This document shows positions 16,159 through 27,100 of a DNA stretch of 64,000 nucleotides, piece after piece. The position numbers and the translations under genes are program-made. The DNA lies in contig NC_019676.1 in NCBI RefSeq assembly GCF_000316625.1, forward strand, positions 1,971,001 through 2,035,000, written 5' to 3'. This DNA comes from Nostoc sp. PCC 7107 (GTDB lineage: Bacteria > Cyanobacteriota > Cyanobacteriia > Cyanobacteriales > Nostocaceae). The notes under the pieces were generated by a model. The model searched no databases and was not told where the DNA came from. It saw nothing but the letters and a program-made list of their open reading frames with translations. Position 1 is the first letter of the stretch; the number at the start of each line of letters is the position of its first letter.

Positions 16159-19100
16159 ATGAACCTCAGTATTCGGCAATGGTTGGCAGAACGCCAGATT
16201 GAAATCCACCAAATTAGAGCATTTTCCCTTGGTCAATTGGCGGGAGTCGCCTACCGAATTGTCCAAGATATGGAAGTCAAAAGCCTTGCGCCGCTAGATA
16301 TATGTACTTTAGCGGAGGTTTTGGAACTGCCTTTGGGGTCTGTTTGGGAAGATATTAATGTCATCGCCCGATTAACAGAAAGCCTATTGCGTAGTCTCAG
16401 TGAAAAAAAAGCCTTAAAACGTAACGAAGGTACATGGTTGGCGTTTCAAATTGCCTATCTCCAAGCTTTACAAAGAGTGATTCAACAAGAAGTCAGCCTA
16501 CAAAAACCTTGGCTGAATCGAGCTATGATACCAACTCCCACCGAAATATTAAAAGAGTTGATTGGCAAACTCAGTCTACAAGATGTTCAACTCCAAGGAA
16601 TGTTGAAAACCTTGAGTCCAGGTAAATTAACTGATACTCAAGCTGAACAGGCACTATCTGTAGTGGCAGATTCATTATTAGTACAACAAATGAATAATGC
16701 TACTGTAGCTTGGTTAATTGCCAATGGTGCAGAAGATTTAGAAGCAAAATTATTGACACAGCGTTTAACTCATTCCCTAAGTGGATATTTACTCAAAGTT
16801 GTGGCTGAAAATGCACCGCAACTCGCACAATTACAAAAATTTTTCCAGTTAGGCTCTGCTAGAAATATTTCCCCTTCCGAACTAGGTGTTTTAGGAATAT
16901 CTGCTAATTCCACCGTAGGGGACAAAATTGATTTATATCGAGAAAATTATCGGGGAATTCTGCTCCAAAATCTGAGTACGCCTTTATTTATAGAATCTTT
17001 TGCACTCAAGGATATTTATATTCCTCTCAAGGGTTTAGTCGCAGACAAAAGTAATTCTCCATCAATATCAGTTGATTTGAAAAAATGGGTGCAAGAACAG
17101 TTAGGCGATAGGGAAACAATCGCTGTAATTACATCAGAACCCGGATATGGTAAAACCAGTTTCTGCCAAATTTGGGCAGCAGAAGTAGCACGAGAACTTT
17201 ATCCTCATTGGATGCCAGTTGTCATTCGACTGCGGGATATTAAGTATGGCAAAAATTTAGCAGAAACTCTTAATTCTGGTTTTATTTTGAATTCTCAAAC
17301 TAATTTAAATGATTGGTTAGCACAAGAATATCCCCGATGTTTGTTACTCTTAGACGGTTTGGATGAATTACCAGCTTCTAGTTTAGGTACAAGGGCTAAG
17401 GCAATTTTTCTCCAGCAGCTAATTGAATTTCAAGCTGAAGGTAAACATAAAATTATATTGACTAGTCGCAAAAATACTTTAGAAGAAATTGATGCCGATA
17501 TATTATTGCAATTACAGCAAATAGTCATTCAACCATTAGAACAAGAACAATTAAAACAATGGTTTCAACAATGGGCAATCTTACAATCATTACCCATCGC
17601 CCAAAATTTCTTCACCTTCTTAAAGCAATCTGGGTTATTTGTCAGTAATTCTAAATTTCCTGAACTTTCGGCTTTGGTGCGCCAACCTTTGATGCTGTAT
17701 TTGTTAGGGATTTTACACCGTGACGCACTCATAGATGATGAAATATGGCAATTAGCTGAATCAAATAGCACTTTTACTGTAGTTTGGGAAATTTATTATC
17801 GGCTGAGTCGTTGGTTATTAGGCTATCCGACAATTGGCGGAATTAAAACAATGCTATTGCGTTCTGGTTCGGCTCACATTCATCGTACACAAGAAGCGAT
17901 CGCTAATTTACTCTCAGGCGGCCATGCCCAAAATTTATTAAACCAAATGCAGGCGATCGCTCTGCAAATTTTACACAGCGATCGCGATCAAATTCAATTA
18001 CCAGAAACTTCCCACTCTGACACCCTACCAGCCTTCTATTTCAAAACATCCCACTCAACACTTTTAATAGAATTTTCCCACTCCAAATTAGGTGAATATC
18101 TCTGTGCTGATGCTATTGCTTATCAACTACAAATTTTGACTCAGCAGCAAAAAGATGTCTATGGAACCCTAATTTTTTGTCTAGATTCTCCTCAGAGTGT
18201 TGCTCAACATCTATATAAACTACTTGGTTATGGTGTATTGACTAGAGAAATCAAGCAACTGGTAATTGAAACTTTACTACACCAACCTAAAAGCGATTTT
18301 TCTCTAGATTTATTACTGCAACGTCTAGAATTATTTTGGCATGGTTACTGTCAAGGTCGTTGGTTGAATGAAGGAATTGTTCATCAAGTTTGGAATTATT
18401 TCCACACCCTGGATAATCCTATTAATGTTGAGCAAATTAATGCCAATGTTGGTATAAATATATTTTTATTATTGTGTGCTGGTTATCGAGTTACAAAAGA
18501 TGCTTTTTCTCCTTGTGGTAATCCTGAAAATGTCACTGAATTTTACCCAGAAGCTTTGACGATGCTGATGGGTAAAATCGCAATTCTATCTAATCATGTT
18601 TTAGTCCGACGAATTCTCCCTCAATCCTTAATTGGACTTAATCTTTCAGGCGCATCTTTGTTCCAAATGATGTTAGCAAAAGCCAATTTTGAACAGACAA
18701 ATTTATCAGGTGCAAATCTCAGTTATGCAAATTTAGCTGATGCAAACCTCAGTCATGCAAATTTAGCTGGTGCAAACCTCAGTTATGCAAATTTAGCTGG
18801 TGCAAACCTCAACTGTGCAAATTTAACTAGTGCAAATTTGACTGGTGCTAATCTCAGAAACATTAATTTTGAGAATGTTAATCTCACTAATGCCTGCTTA
18901 TTTGATACTATTTTGAATGATATTGACAGGGAAATTGCCACAGTTAATGGTGCTGTGTTCTCTTTGGAACAGTTTTACACCCTGAAGAAATTACTCTCAC
19001 AAAAATATTTAATGAGCATCACCCCTAGCACCGAGAAAACGGAAGCTTGGTTGCATAACAACCCTGATATTCAAGGGCTGGAAAACTCCGAAGGAGAGAC

Positions 19101-19185
19101 AATGGTCTCAGTAGATCTATACGATGATGATGATGATGTTGAAGATGAAACGGTATTTAGTGTAAATCCTCATGATTATGATTAA
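16159..19185 (+). CDS. NACHT-domain ATPase with pentapeptide repeats
   Basis: A 1008-residue STAND-type protein. Residues 1-300 are helical and not recognised. The NACHT NTPase has Walker A EPGYGKTS near residue 328 and Walker B CLLLLDGLDELP near 394-405, followed by a sensor-like ILTSRKN. A helical region leads to pentapeptide repeats (A(N/D)LxX) over about residues 828-915, with units such as ANLSYANLADANLSHANL. The C-terminus is strongly acidic, with DDDDDVEDE. Such proteins are usually signal-transducing or defence-type switches; pentapeptide repeats form a quadrilateral beta helix for protein contacts. No partner effector domain is visible in the protein. The repeat DNA (18700-18850) is near-identical between units, so copy number may vary. 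Confidence 0.85.
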   Translation: MNLSIRQWLAERQIEIHQIRAFSLGQLAGVAYRIVQDMEVKSLAPLDICTLAEVLELPLGSVWEDINVIARLTESLLRSLSEKKALKRNEGTWLAFQIAYLQALQRVIQQEVSLQKPWLNRAMIPTPTEILKELIGKLSLQDVQLQGMLKTLSPGKLTDTQAEQALSVVADSLLVQQMNNATVAWLIANGAEDLEAKLLTQRLTHSLSGYLLKVVAENAPQLAQLQKFFQLGSARNISPSELGVLGISANSTVGDKIDLYRENYRGILLQNLSTPLFIESFALKDIYIPLKGLVADKSNSPSISVDLKKWVQEQLGDRETIAVITSEPGYGKTSFCQIWAAEVARELYPHWMPVVIRLRDIKYGKNLAETLNSGFILNSQTNLNDWLAQEYPRCLLLLDGLDELPASSLGTRAKAIFLQQLIEFQAEGKHKIILTSRKNTLEEIDADILLQLQQIVIQPLEQEQLKQWFQQWAILQSLPIAQNFFTFLKQSGLFVSNSKFPELSALVRQPLMLYLLGILHRDALIDDEIWQLAESNSTFTVVWEIYYRLSRWLLGYPTIGGIKTMLLRSGSAHIHRTQEAIANLLSGGHAQNLLNQMQAIALQILHSDRDQIQLPETSHSDTLPAFYFKTSHSTLLIEFSHSKLGEYLCADAIAYQLQILTQQQKDVYGTLIFCLDSPQSVAQHLYKLLGYGVLTREIKQLVIETLLHQPKSDFSLDLLLQRLELFWHGYCQGRWLNEGIVHQVWNYFHTLDNPINVEQINANVGINIFLLLCAGYRVTKDAFSPCGNPENVTEFYPEALTMLMGKIAILSNHVLVRRILPQSLIGLNLSGASLFQMMLAKANFEQTNLSGANLSYANLADANLSHANLAGANLSYANLAGANLNCANLTSANLTGANLRNINFENVNLTNACLFDTILNDIDREIATVNGAVFSLEQFYTLKKLLSQKYLMSITPSTEKTEAWLHNNPDIQGLENSEGETMVSVDLYDDDDDVEDETVFSVNPHDYD

Positions 19186-19220
19186 TGGTCAATTCTTTTG
19201 CCTTCTACACCTTTACACCC

Positions 19221-19670
19221 TTATACATCTTCTGCGGGATGGCGATAACCATAAAAGTTAATACTATATTCCGTGATTTGTACGCCTGTTTGTTCTTCAA
19301 CTTGACGGAGTAATTCTGCTGGTAATTCTATGTGGACATCTAGAATTTGATTGGTATCAAGACAGTTGACATGGCTGTGAGCATCACTAATGTTGCCATA
19401 TAAGCGGCCATCACAGTGTTCTATACATTCAATAATGCCTTGGCTTGATAAAGCTTCGAGGTTTTGATATACAGAGGTATGGCCAATGTCTTTGCCTTCT
19501 TGGTTGAGACGATCGTAAATTTCTCTCGCAGATAGATGCTCATTTGCTTGCCACAGCAATTCTAAGACAAAGCGACGCTGACGGCTAACCCGCATACCCA
19601 GCATTTGACATCGATCGAGTGCATCTTCTAAGGAACGAATTGGTTTTTTAGCTATCGTTGGTTTTTGCAT
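19221..19670 (-). CDS. perR: Fur-family transcriptional regulator, FurC/PerR type
   Basis: A 149-residue Fur-family repressor: winged-helix DNA-binding domain (VSRQRRFVLELLWQANEHLS, then HTSVYQNLEALSSQGII) and a C-terminal dimerisation/metal domain (AHSHVNCLDTNQILDVHIEL). It lacks the paired CxxC zinc-binding motifs seen in FurA and FurB/Zur, which matches the FurC/PerR branch of cyanobacteria (Slr1738, Alr0957) that answers to peroxide. The subtype call rests on remembered sequence similarity and is less sure than the family. It ends 35 bases from the convergent NACHT gene. The AT-rich stretch around 19728-19748 upstream could hold its own operator; that is inference. Confidence 0.8.
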   Translation of the reverse strand: MQKPTIAKKPIRSLEDALDRCQMLGMRVSRQRRFVLELLWQANEHLSAREIYDRLNQEGKDIGHTSVYQNLEALSSQGIIECIEHCDGRLYGNISDAHSHVNCLDTNQILDVHIELPAELLRQVEEQTGVQITEYSINFYGYRHPAEDV

Positions 19671-20176
19671 ATTAGGTTTGGCTAACTATTCTGGAAATTT
19701 GCTATTTCCATGTTTAATTTTTCTTTTTGATATAAAAAAATATTATATGCTGCTTGTTCCCTGGAACTGTGTTGTTTTTAGCGATCGCTACACAACTTAC
19801 AGTCTTAAATAACAGTATCTACAGTTTGTTGATGGTTTACTCATCATATTTTTATCTAAAACAAACTCATTACAACTTTAGCTTACAATCCAAATTAATG
19901 TCTACCTGCGGATAAGCGTGGTTGATCAACAGCGGTGATGAACTGCGTACACGAGGATGTCGGAAAAAGGGTCTAGGGAATAGGCTACTAGAGATCAGTA
20001 TTTTTTACTGAGAACTCAGCAATCAGCACTTTTTCTGAAGCGAAATTTAACCTAAAAGAACCTTATAACTGCCTCTCAAAAAGGATTTCGGTAGTTTAAC
20101 TGGTGAGATTCAAAAAAAGAGTGAGTATAATCAGTGACTGACAATTGACAGTCTAGTTATCCTAAAGGGCTATTTT
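19671..20176. other. Intergenic region upstream of the Fur-family gene
   Basis: About 500 bases with an AT-rich block (19728-19748), one HIP1 site and short degenerate repeats such as TCAGTATTTTTTACTGAGA near 19996. No gene or RNA that I can recognise. The last 60 bases lead into the small acidic protein gene. Confidence 0.45.
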
Positions 20177-20443
20177 ATGTCAGATCAATTTACCTTTACC
20201 GTTACAAATGACACCGACCTAGCAATTACAGAGTTGTGGGTATCTGTTGATGATGAAGAGTGGCTTCCATTTACCTTGAGTGATGACGGGATTCCATCAG
20301 GTGAAACAGCAACAATTGCTTGGGCTGAATATACCAATGATTCTCCTTGTGAATGGTATATCTCTGCTGTATTTGAAGATGAATCAGAAACTGATTCAGC
20401 CTTATTTAACTTTTGTGAAGAACCAGCTTTGACAATTGGGTAA
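20177..20443 (+). CDS. Small acidic hypothetical protein
   Basis: An 88-residue, strongly acidic protein of beta-sandwich character: MSDQFTFTVTNDTDLAITEL, then DDEEWLPFTLSDDGIPSG, CEWYISAVFEDESETDSALF and a final FCEEP. The pattern of alternating strands with two Cys (CEW, NFC) recalls small cyanobacterial proteins of unknown role. AAAGGGC stands some 8 bases before the ATG. A GC-rich hairpin with T-run follows, so this is probably a stand-alone gene. No function can be given. Confidence 0.65.
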   Translation: MSDQFTFTVTNDTDLAITELWVSVDDEEWLPFTLSDDGIPSGETATIAWAEYTNDSPCEWYISAVFEDESETDSALFNFCEEPALTIG

Positions 20444-20462
20444 AAGCAGTCCCCCAAATTGC

Positions 20463-20488
20463 TAAGGGCGCACAGGTGTACGCCCTTA
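20463..20488 (+). terminator. Rho-independent terminator
   Basis: TAAGGGCG at 20463-20470 pairs exactly with CGCCCTTA at 20481-20488, followed by ACTTTTA. It lies 20 bases after the small acidic gene and 30 bases before the end of the convergent azoR gene, and may serve both. Confidence 0.7.
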
Positions 20489-20520
20489 ACTTTTATCCAA
20501 ATAAATAGAATTGCAGAGCT

Positions 20521-21144
20521 TTACCAGTTAGCCACGGCTTGAGCGATCGCGTCTTTAGCCGCTGTTAATGATTGTTGACGAGCATCATCACCTAAATTCA
20601 GGCTATCAGCATGAATAAATGTCACATCTGTTAGACCAATAAAGCCCAAAATAGCGCGGAGATAAGGTTCTTGATGATCATAAGCTGCAAAGGGTGTACC
20701 TGGAGGAAAAGTCCCTCCACGAGATGTAATAATTAGAACTTTTTTGCTGTTATCAACTAAACCCTTATAGCCATTTGCATCAACGGCGAAGGTACGACCA
20801 ACACGGACTATTTGGTCAATGTAAGCTTTGAAGGTAGAAGGAATATTCAGGTTATACATTGGTATACCAAAAACATAGCGATCGGCCGCCAAAAACTCAT
20901 CAATTAAACTATCAGAAAGCTTAATAGCCTCAGCTAGTTCTGGTGTGTGTGCATCTGGTGGTGTAAAAGCCGCAGCTATCCATGATTCGTCCACATGGGG
21001 AACGGGATGATGTCCCAAATCTCGGTAACTAATGGTATCCCCTGAATGAGTATCTTTCCAGGATGTGATGAACTCATAAGTGAGTGCGCGTGAAATAGAA
21101 CGTTCGCCACGAGGACTAGAATCAATGTGTAGAATATTTGCCAT
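20521..21144 (-). CDS. azoR: FMN-dependent NADH:quinone/azo reductase
   Basis: A 207-residue flavodoxin-like protein of the AzoR family, which reduces quinones and azo dyes with NADH through FMN. Evidence is the N-terminal ILHIDSSPRGERSISR (phosphate-binding loop), FGIPMYNLNIPSTFKAYIDQ and the ITSRGGTF motif. Length fits the family closely. It starts at the ATG at 21144. It appears to be single; the next gene upstream is a decayed exonuclease gene on the opposite strand. Confidence 0.9.
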   Translation of the reverse strand: MANILHIDSSPRGERSISRALTYEFITSWKDTHSGDTISYRDLGHHPVPHVDESWIAAAFTPPDAHTPELAEAIKLSDSLIDEFLAADRYVFGIPMYNLNIPSTFKAYIDQIVRVGRTFAVDANGYKGLVDNSKKVLIITSRGGTFPPGTPFAAYDHQEPYLRAILGFIGLTDVTFIHADSLNLGDDARQQSLTAAKDAIAQAVANW

Positions 21145-21189
21145 AAATAAAGCTTAAAATCAGAATTATTACTCAAAGCAGTAAAAAAG

Positions 21190-21548
21190 GTGACAATCAA
21201 AATCTACGTCAGCAGAGATATTGAAGCAGATGGCTTTATCCCTTGCTCAGTATTGGATCAGCCACTTACACCACAGATAAACAATTAATTGCCACCTTTT
21301 CGGCAAACTTGGAAACCTTACCAGTAGCAGCAGGAAACCCCAAAAACATGAAATGGTGGTAAGAACAAACAGAAGCTTGGGAAATCTGCCAATCCAACCC
21401 TCAACCAACAGCATAAGTGATGCAAGCATATTATACCTGGCTAAGAGCATTACCCGGCAAACCTATCTTTTTTGCCTATCCCACCGCCTAAGATTTTATG
21501 TTTGTTTATTGGTATTTGCTCAAATTTGCGGAAGATAGCCGCTTCTAA
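21190..21548 (+). pseudogene. Decayed 3'-5' exonuclease-like gene
   Basis: Beginning at a GTG at 21190 the plus strand reads TIKIYVSRDIEADGFIP, the DEDD-exonuclease opening with its DxE pair. The frame then shifts, and the next frame reads QLIATFSANLETLPVAAGNP, then KNMKWW, a stop, EQTEAWEICQSNPQP, a stop, AYYTWLRALPGKPIFFAYPT, a stop, and DFMFVYWYLLKFAEDSRF. Together these follow one protein I recognise as a cyanobacterial exonuclease-like family, truncated at both motif II-III and the C-terminus. At least one frameshift and several stops make it non-functional. Confidence 0.7.
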
Positions 21549-21753
21549 TTTAATACCAACTTTTATGGTATCATCTAAAAAATCTGGACTGAACTAAGTT
21601 GATGTAAACAAAAAAATACATCTCTCAGCATTAGTTTGGCATTGATGCTGACTGGCGGAATTTTGGCTGATCAAAAAATTGTCCAAATTTAGTTAAATAT
21701 TTACTTAATAAAAGTCAGATATAAAAGCAATCTATTCAGTGAAAATATTGTGT

Positions 21754-21960
21754 ATGGCTACGAATAAAACTAATAACCTGGAGGCTCGTAATTATCAATT
21801 GAGCTTGAGTTTTACCGGGAGAAATATATCAATAAATCATAGTGGTTCTTTATCTGAATCAATCACTAGCAACTTGGGTTATTACCAACCACAGGGAGAA
21901 CTACCAATATATTTGGTAATCAAATCCTCACAAAACACTAGGGTGAAAACTCGGCAATAA
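21754..21960 (+). CDS. Hypothetical small protein
   Basis: From the ATG at 21754 the frame gives 68 residues (MATNKTNNLEARNYQLSLSF to KTRQ), rich in Ser, Asn and Gln, without membrane segments. A GTG 15 bases upstream is an alternative start. No family recognised and no good ribosome-binding site; it might be a chance frame. Confidence 0.3.
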   Translation: MATNKTNNLEARNYQLSLSFTGRNISINHSGSLSESITSNLGYYQPQGELPIYLVIKSSQNTRVKTRQ

Positions 21961-22062
21961 ATAAATGATCAACACTGATTCAGATGCTCTTGTGTGCTAC
22001 GTAGGCATGAGAAAATCAGATAATACGATCGCCATACAAGCGATGAAGGCAAAGGAAGGAAG

Positions 22063-23754
22063 ATGTCGGATAATTTGAGAAGCCGAGTTGTAACACAGGG
22101 TGTACAGCGATCGCCAAATCGCGCGATGCTGCGGGCAGTTGGTTTTCAAGATGCAGATTTTAACAAAGCAATTGTCGGTGTTGCCAATGGCTACAGCACC
22201 ATTACCCCTTGTAATATGGGGATAAATAAACTGGCACAAAGGGCAGAAGCTGGTATTAAAAGTGCTGGAGCGATGCCGCAAATATTCGGGACAATTACCA
22301 TCAGTGATGGAATTTCGATGGGAACGGAAGGGATGAAATATTCCCTAGTATCAAGAGAAGTAATTGCCGATTCCATTGAAACCGCCTGTACTGGACAAAG
22401 TATGGATGGCGTGTTAGCCATTGGTGGATGTGATAAAAATATGCCAGGAGCAATGCTGGCGATCGCCCGGATGAATATTCCCGCGATTTTTGTCTACGGT
22501 GGTACAATCAAACCCGGACATTACAACGGTCGTGATTTAACTGTAGTCAGTTCCTTTGAAGCAGTCGGACAATACAGCGCGGGCAAAATTGACGAAGCTG
22601 AATTAACAGCCGTTGAACAAAATGCTTGTCCGGGTGCGGGTTCTTGCGGCGGGATGTTTACAGCTAACACCATGTCTTCGGCATTTGAAGCGATGGGGAT
22701 GAGCTTACCTTATTCTTCCACAATGGCAGCCGAAGATGCCGAAAAAGCCGACAGTACGGAAAAATCAGCTTTTGTTTTAGTAGAAGCTATTCGTCAGCAA
22801 TTATTACCACGCCAGATTATCACCCGCAAATCTATAGAAAATGCTATTTCGGTAATTATGGCAGTTGGTGGCTCTACCAATGCAGTATTACATTTTTTGG
22901 CGATCGCCAGTGCGGCTGGTGTGGAATTGACCATAGATGACTTTGAAACTATTCGCGGTCGAGTTCCTGTACTGTGCGATTTAAAACCTAGCGGTAGGTA
23001 CGTAGCGACAGACTTACACAAAGCAGGCGGTATTCCTCAAGTCATGAAAATGTTGCTGGTACATGATTTGCTACATGGTGACTGTATTACCATCAGTGGT
23101 CAAACCGTGGCTGAAATTCTTGCCGATGTGCCAAATGAACCCAGGGCTGATCAAGATGTAATTCGCCCTTGGGATAAACCGATGTATGCTCAAGGTCACT
23201 TGGCAGTTCTCAAAGGTAATCTCGCTACCGAAGGTGCAGTAGCTAAAATTACCGGGGTGAAAAAACCAATCATTACCGGCCCCGCCAGAGTATTTGAATC
23301 AGAAGAAGCTTGTTTAGATGCGATTTTGGCAGGCAAAATTAAAGCAGGTGATGTGGTTGTAATTCGTTACGAAGGCCCCAAAGGTGGCCCAGGAATGCGG
23401 GAAATGTTAGCGCCTACCTCGGCAATTATTGGTGCGGGTTTGGGTGATTCGGTGGGATTAATTACCGATGGACGCTTTTCTGGTGGTACTTACGGTATGG
23501 TAGTTGGTCACGTTGCCCCAGAAGCAGCAGTTGGGGGAGCGATCGCCTTAGTCGAAGAAGGTGATATTATCACCATTGATGCCCCAGCACGGCTGTTGCA
23601 GTTGAATATTTCTGATGAAGAATTAGCCCGCCGCCGTGCCAATTGGCAACCCCCGTCCCCACGTTACACTAAAGGCGTATTAGCGAAATATGCCAAGTTG
23701 GTATCTTCCAGCAGTCTTGGTGCAGTCACAGACTTAGGTTTGTTTAATAGTTAA
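22063..23754 (+). CDS. ilvD: Dihydroxy-acid dehydratase
   Basis: A 563-residue IlvD/Edd-family enzyme that dehydrates 2,3-dihydroxy acids to 2-keto acids in valine, leucine and isoleucine synthesis. Fe-S ligands are visible in [15 protein letters not shown] and [17 protein letters not shown]; the active-site region [11 protein letters not shown] and the C-terminal [10 protein letters not shown] are intact. Length fits the family. AAGGAAGG stands 5-8 bases before the ATG. The gene appears monocistronic, followed by a repeat-rich 370-base gap. Confidence 0.96.
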   Translation: MSDNLRSRVVTQGVQRSPNRAMLRAVGFQDADFNKAIVGVANGYSTITPCNMGINKLAQRAEAGIKSAGAMPQIFGTITISDGISMGTEGMKYSLVSREVIADSIETACTGQSMDGVLAIGGCDKNMPGAMLAIARMNIPAIFVYGGTIKPGHYNGRDLTVVSSFEAVGQYSAGKIDEAELTAVEQNACPGAGSCGGMFTANTMSSAFEAMGMSLPYSSTMAAEDAEKADSTEKSAFVLVEAIRQQLLPRQIITRKSIENAISVIMAVGGSTNAVLHFLAIASAAGVELTIDDFETIRGRVPVLCDLKPSGRYVATDLHKAGGIPQVMKMLLVHDLLHGDCITISGQTVAEILADVPNEPRADQDVIRPWDKPMYAQGHLAVLKGNLATEGAVAKITGVKKPIITGPARVFESEEACLDAILAGKIKAGDVVVIRYEGPKGGPGMREMLAPTSAIIGAGLGDSVGLITDGRFSGGTYGMVVGHVAPEAAVGGAIALVEEGDIITIDAPARLLQLNISDEELARRRANWQPPSPRYTKGVLAKYAKLVSSSSLGAVTDLGLFNS

Positions 23755-24128
23755 TCAACCGCAGATAGACACAGATGAAATAAACATTATCTCTGTGTCT
23801 CTGCGTCTCTGCGTGAAAAATATACTAACTAGTCCTAATAGATGTTTTGACTGACCTAATTTATAAATATTTTCTAAATTTACCTTTTCCTATTATTCCC
23901 TTAACCTTAATTCAGTAAGTTTTCGGAGACTATTTACACAGAAAAGTTAGTCTCCATTGAAGTTGCAGTATATACAAAAACACTCAATGCAGTAGTGTGG
24001 CAAGTCTGATGAAACAAGTTTCATCAGGACTGCCTTATTGAAGCGTAATTCTATGTTTATGAGCGAAGCACATCTGTCTATCGCTCTAAATTTCATGTCT
24101 CTGCAAATATCTCTAAGGACAAATAGTA
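23755..24128. other. Hairpin-rich intergenic region
   Basis: Directly after ilvD lies a copy-like element CAGATAGACACAGATG...ATCTCTGTGTCTCTGC (23762-23812) that folds imperfectly and resembles dispersed repeats of Nostoc genomes. Next come GGAGACTA/TAGTCTCC (23925-23932 with 23948-23955) and TGATGAAAC/GTTTCATCA (24007-24015 with 24018-24026). The first may end ilvD; the last lies about 100 bases before the RTX nuclease gene, in its likely leader. AAGGA at 24114 is the ribosome-binding site of that gene. Confidence 0.55.
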
Positions 24129-27100
24129 ATGTCGATTGAATTTAATGGCTCTTATTCTGAGAACTTTGATAGTTTGGCATCTTCTGGTAGCAGTGGTGTC
24201 CTTCCGTCTGGTTGGGCATTGTTGGAAACTGGAACCAGTGCAAATGTAAACGGACAATACACAGCTGGTACTGGCTCTAATAACGCAGCCGATATATATA
24301 GTTTCGGCGCAACAGGTTCTAGTGAGAGAGCTTTTGGAACTCTACGCTCAGGTACTCTCAACCCTTCAATCGGCGCAAGCTTTACGAATACAACAGGTAG
24401 CACAATTACAACGTTGAATTTGTCCTATAGAGGTGAACAATGGCGTTTGGGTGCAGCCAACAGAGGATCTGATCGTTTAGATTTTCAGTACAGTCTGAAT
24501 GCAACATCTTTAAATACAGGAACTTGGGTAGATGTTGATAATTTAGATTTCAATTCTCCCGTAACTACTGGAACTGTAGGGGCGCTGGATGGAAATACTA
24601 ATAGCAGCCAAATCACCACAACGATTACAGGGCTAAATATCCCCAATGGTGCAACTTTTTGGTTCCGTTGGTTAGATTTTGATGTTACTAACGCAGATGA
24701 TGGCTTGGCGATTGACAATTTTTCCCTTTCTACTGGAGTCACACCGCCTGCGGTTCCTTTAGTAGCGATCGCAGCTACCGATGCAACCGCCGCCGAAGCT
24801 GGAACAGAACCAGGAACTTTCCGCATCACCCGTACTGGTGATACAAGCAATGTGCTGACTGTTAATTACACTGTTGCTGGTGGTGCAAATCAGACAGACT
24901 ACACACCAAATTTGACGAGTAGTGTGATTATCCCTGCTGGACAGTCCTTTGTGGATATCACAATCACACCTGTGGATGACTCTTTGGTAGAAGGAAATGA
25001 AACCGTTACGCTGACACTGGTGGATACGGCTGATTACGATTTGAGTGCGATCGCCACAGCTACAGTCACAATTACCGATAATGATGTTGCGCCTGGGGCA
25101 GTTCGTATTCATGATATTCAAGGCACAGCACATATTTCAGCCCTCAATGGCCAAGGTGTAGTGAATGTAGCGGGGATTGTCACAGCGATCGCTTCTAACG
25201 GCTTCTACATCCAAGACCCCACTCCCGATAATAATGATGCAACTTCTGAAGGGATTTTCGTTTTCACGGGTACTACTTCTGCTATTCTCAGCGCCCGTGC
25301 TGTCGGCGAAGCATTATTAGTTACAGGTACAGTATCGGAGTTTCGCCCAGCTAACAACTCCAACAACCTGACTATTACCCAAATTGGCAGTAACAACAGT
25401 GTGCAGAGTCTGAGTGTGAGTGCTTGGACAGATGCACCGACTACAACTATTACCCCAACAATACTAGGCAATGGCGGACGGACGATTCCCACCCAGGTAA
25501 TTAACGATGACTTTGCTACTAGCGGGAATGTAGAAACAGGTGGAGATTTCGATCCTGTCAATGAAGGTATCGATTTCTACGAAAGTGTAGAAGGAATGTT
25601 GGTGCAAATCAATAACGCGATCGCCACATCTCCCACTGGCAACTTTGGTACTTCTGAGGAAATCTGGGTGCTACCTGATAATGGAGCCAATGCGACAAGC
25701 CGGACTGAGCGAGGTGGTAGCTTAATTACAGCCACAGACTATAACCCAGAACGGATTCAAATTGATGATTTAATCAATGGCTCAGTTACATTGCCAGGTG
25801 TAAATGTCGGCGCTCAACTCAGTACAATTACAGGTGTGGTTAACTACGATTTCAACAATTATGAAGTCCTGGTTTCATCTGCACCGACTGTAGTACAGCC
25901 ATCCACTCTGCAAAGAGAAGTTACAACCTTAATAGGCAATGCTGATCAATTAACGGTTGCAACTTTCAACGTGGAAAACCTTGATCCTGGTGATGGTGCA
26001 ACTCAGTTTGCTAACTTAGCTAATCGCATTGTGAATAACTTGCGATCGCCAGATATTCTTTCTCTAGAAGAAATCCAGGATAATAACGGGGCGACCAATA
26101 ACGGTGTAGTTGATGCGAGTGGAACTTATCAGACTTTAATAAATGCGATCGCCGCAGCTGGTGGCCCCAGATATGAATATCGCCAAATTGACCCAGTTAA
26201 TGGCACCAATGGTGGTGAACCAGGCGGTAATATTCGCGTTGGTTATTTGTTTAACCCCCAACGTGTTACCTTTGTTGACCGTCCCGGCGGTACTTCCACT
26301 ACCAGCATTTCAGTTACCAACGTTGATGGTACTCCCACCCTGTCTACTAGTCCTGGGTTGATTGACCCGACAAACCCCGCTTTCAGCAGCAGCCGTAAAC
26401 CCTTAGTTGGTGAGTTTGTCTTTAACGGTCAAACTGTTTACCTCATTGGCAATCACTTTAACTCCAAAGGTGGCGACCAACCTTTATTCGGGCCAAGTCA
26501 ACCGCCAGGTCTCAGCAGTGAAGCGCAACGCCAGCAACAAGCCATAATAGTTAGAAACTTTGTCCAAGAGATATTGGCAATTAACCCCAATGCCAATATA
26601 GCGGTGCTGGGTGACTTGAACGATTTTGAGTTTTCTAATCCAATCAATACACTTGAAAGTGCTGGGCTGACTTCTTTAATTGAAACGTTACCTGCAAACG
26701 AGCGTTACACCTATAACTTTCAAGGTAACGCCCAGGTACTTGACCATATTTTGGCTAGTCAAAACTTGGTGAATAACTTAGATGGCTATGATGTGGTTCA
26801 CATCAACTCAGAGTTTTTTGATCAAGACAGTGACCATGATCCTGTGATTGCCAGGTTTAATTTACCACCAGCCAACCAAGCACCAACGACGGTGACATTT
26901 AATAATGCCGTTACCAGCATCAATGAAAATAGCAACACAACCAACCGCATCAAAGTTGCAGATATATCTATTACCGATGATGGACGAGGCACAAATAACC
27001 TAAGTTTGACTGGTGCAGACGCTAGTTTATTTGAAATCGATAATTCTGTGTTGTATCTGCGGGCTAACACTAACTTAGATTTTGAAACCCAGTCTAACTA

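Noticed and set aside
21247-21538. Two frames on opposite strands in this region
   Set aside because: They are off-frame readings of the decayed exonuclease gene.
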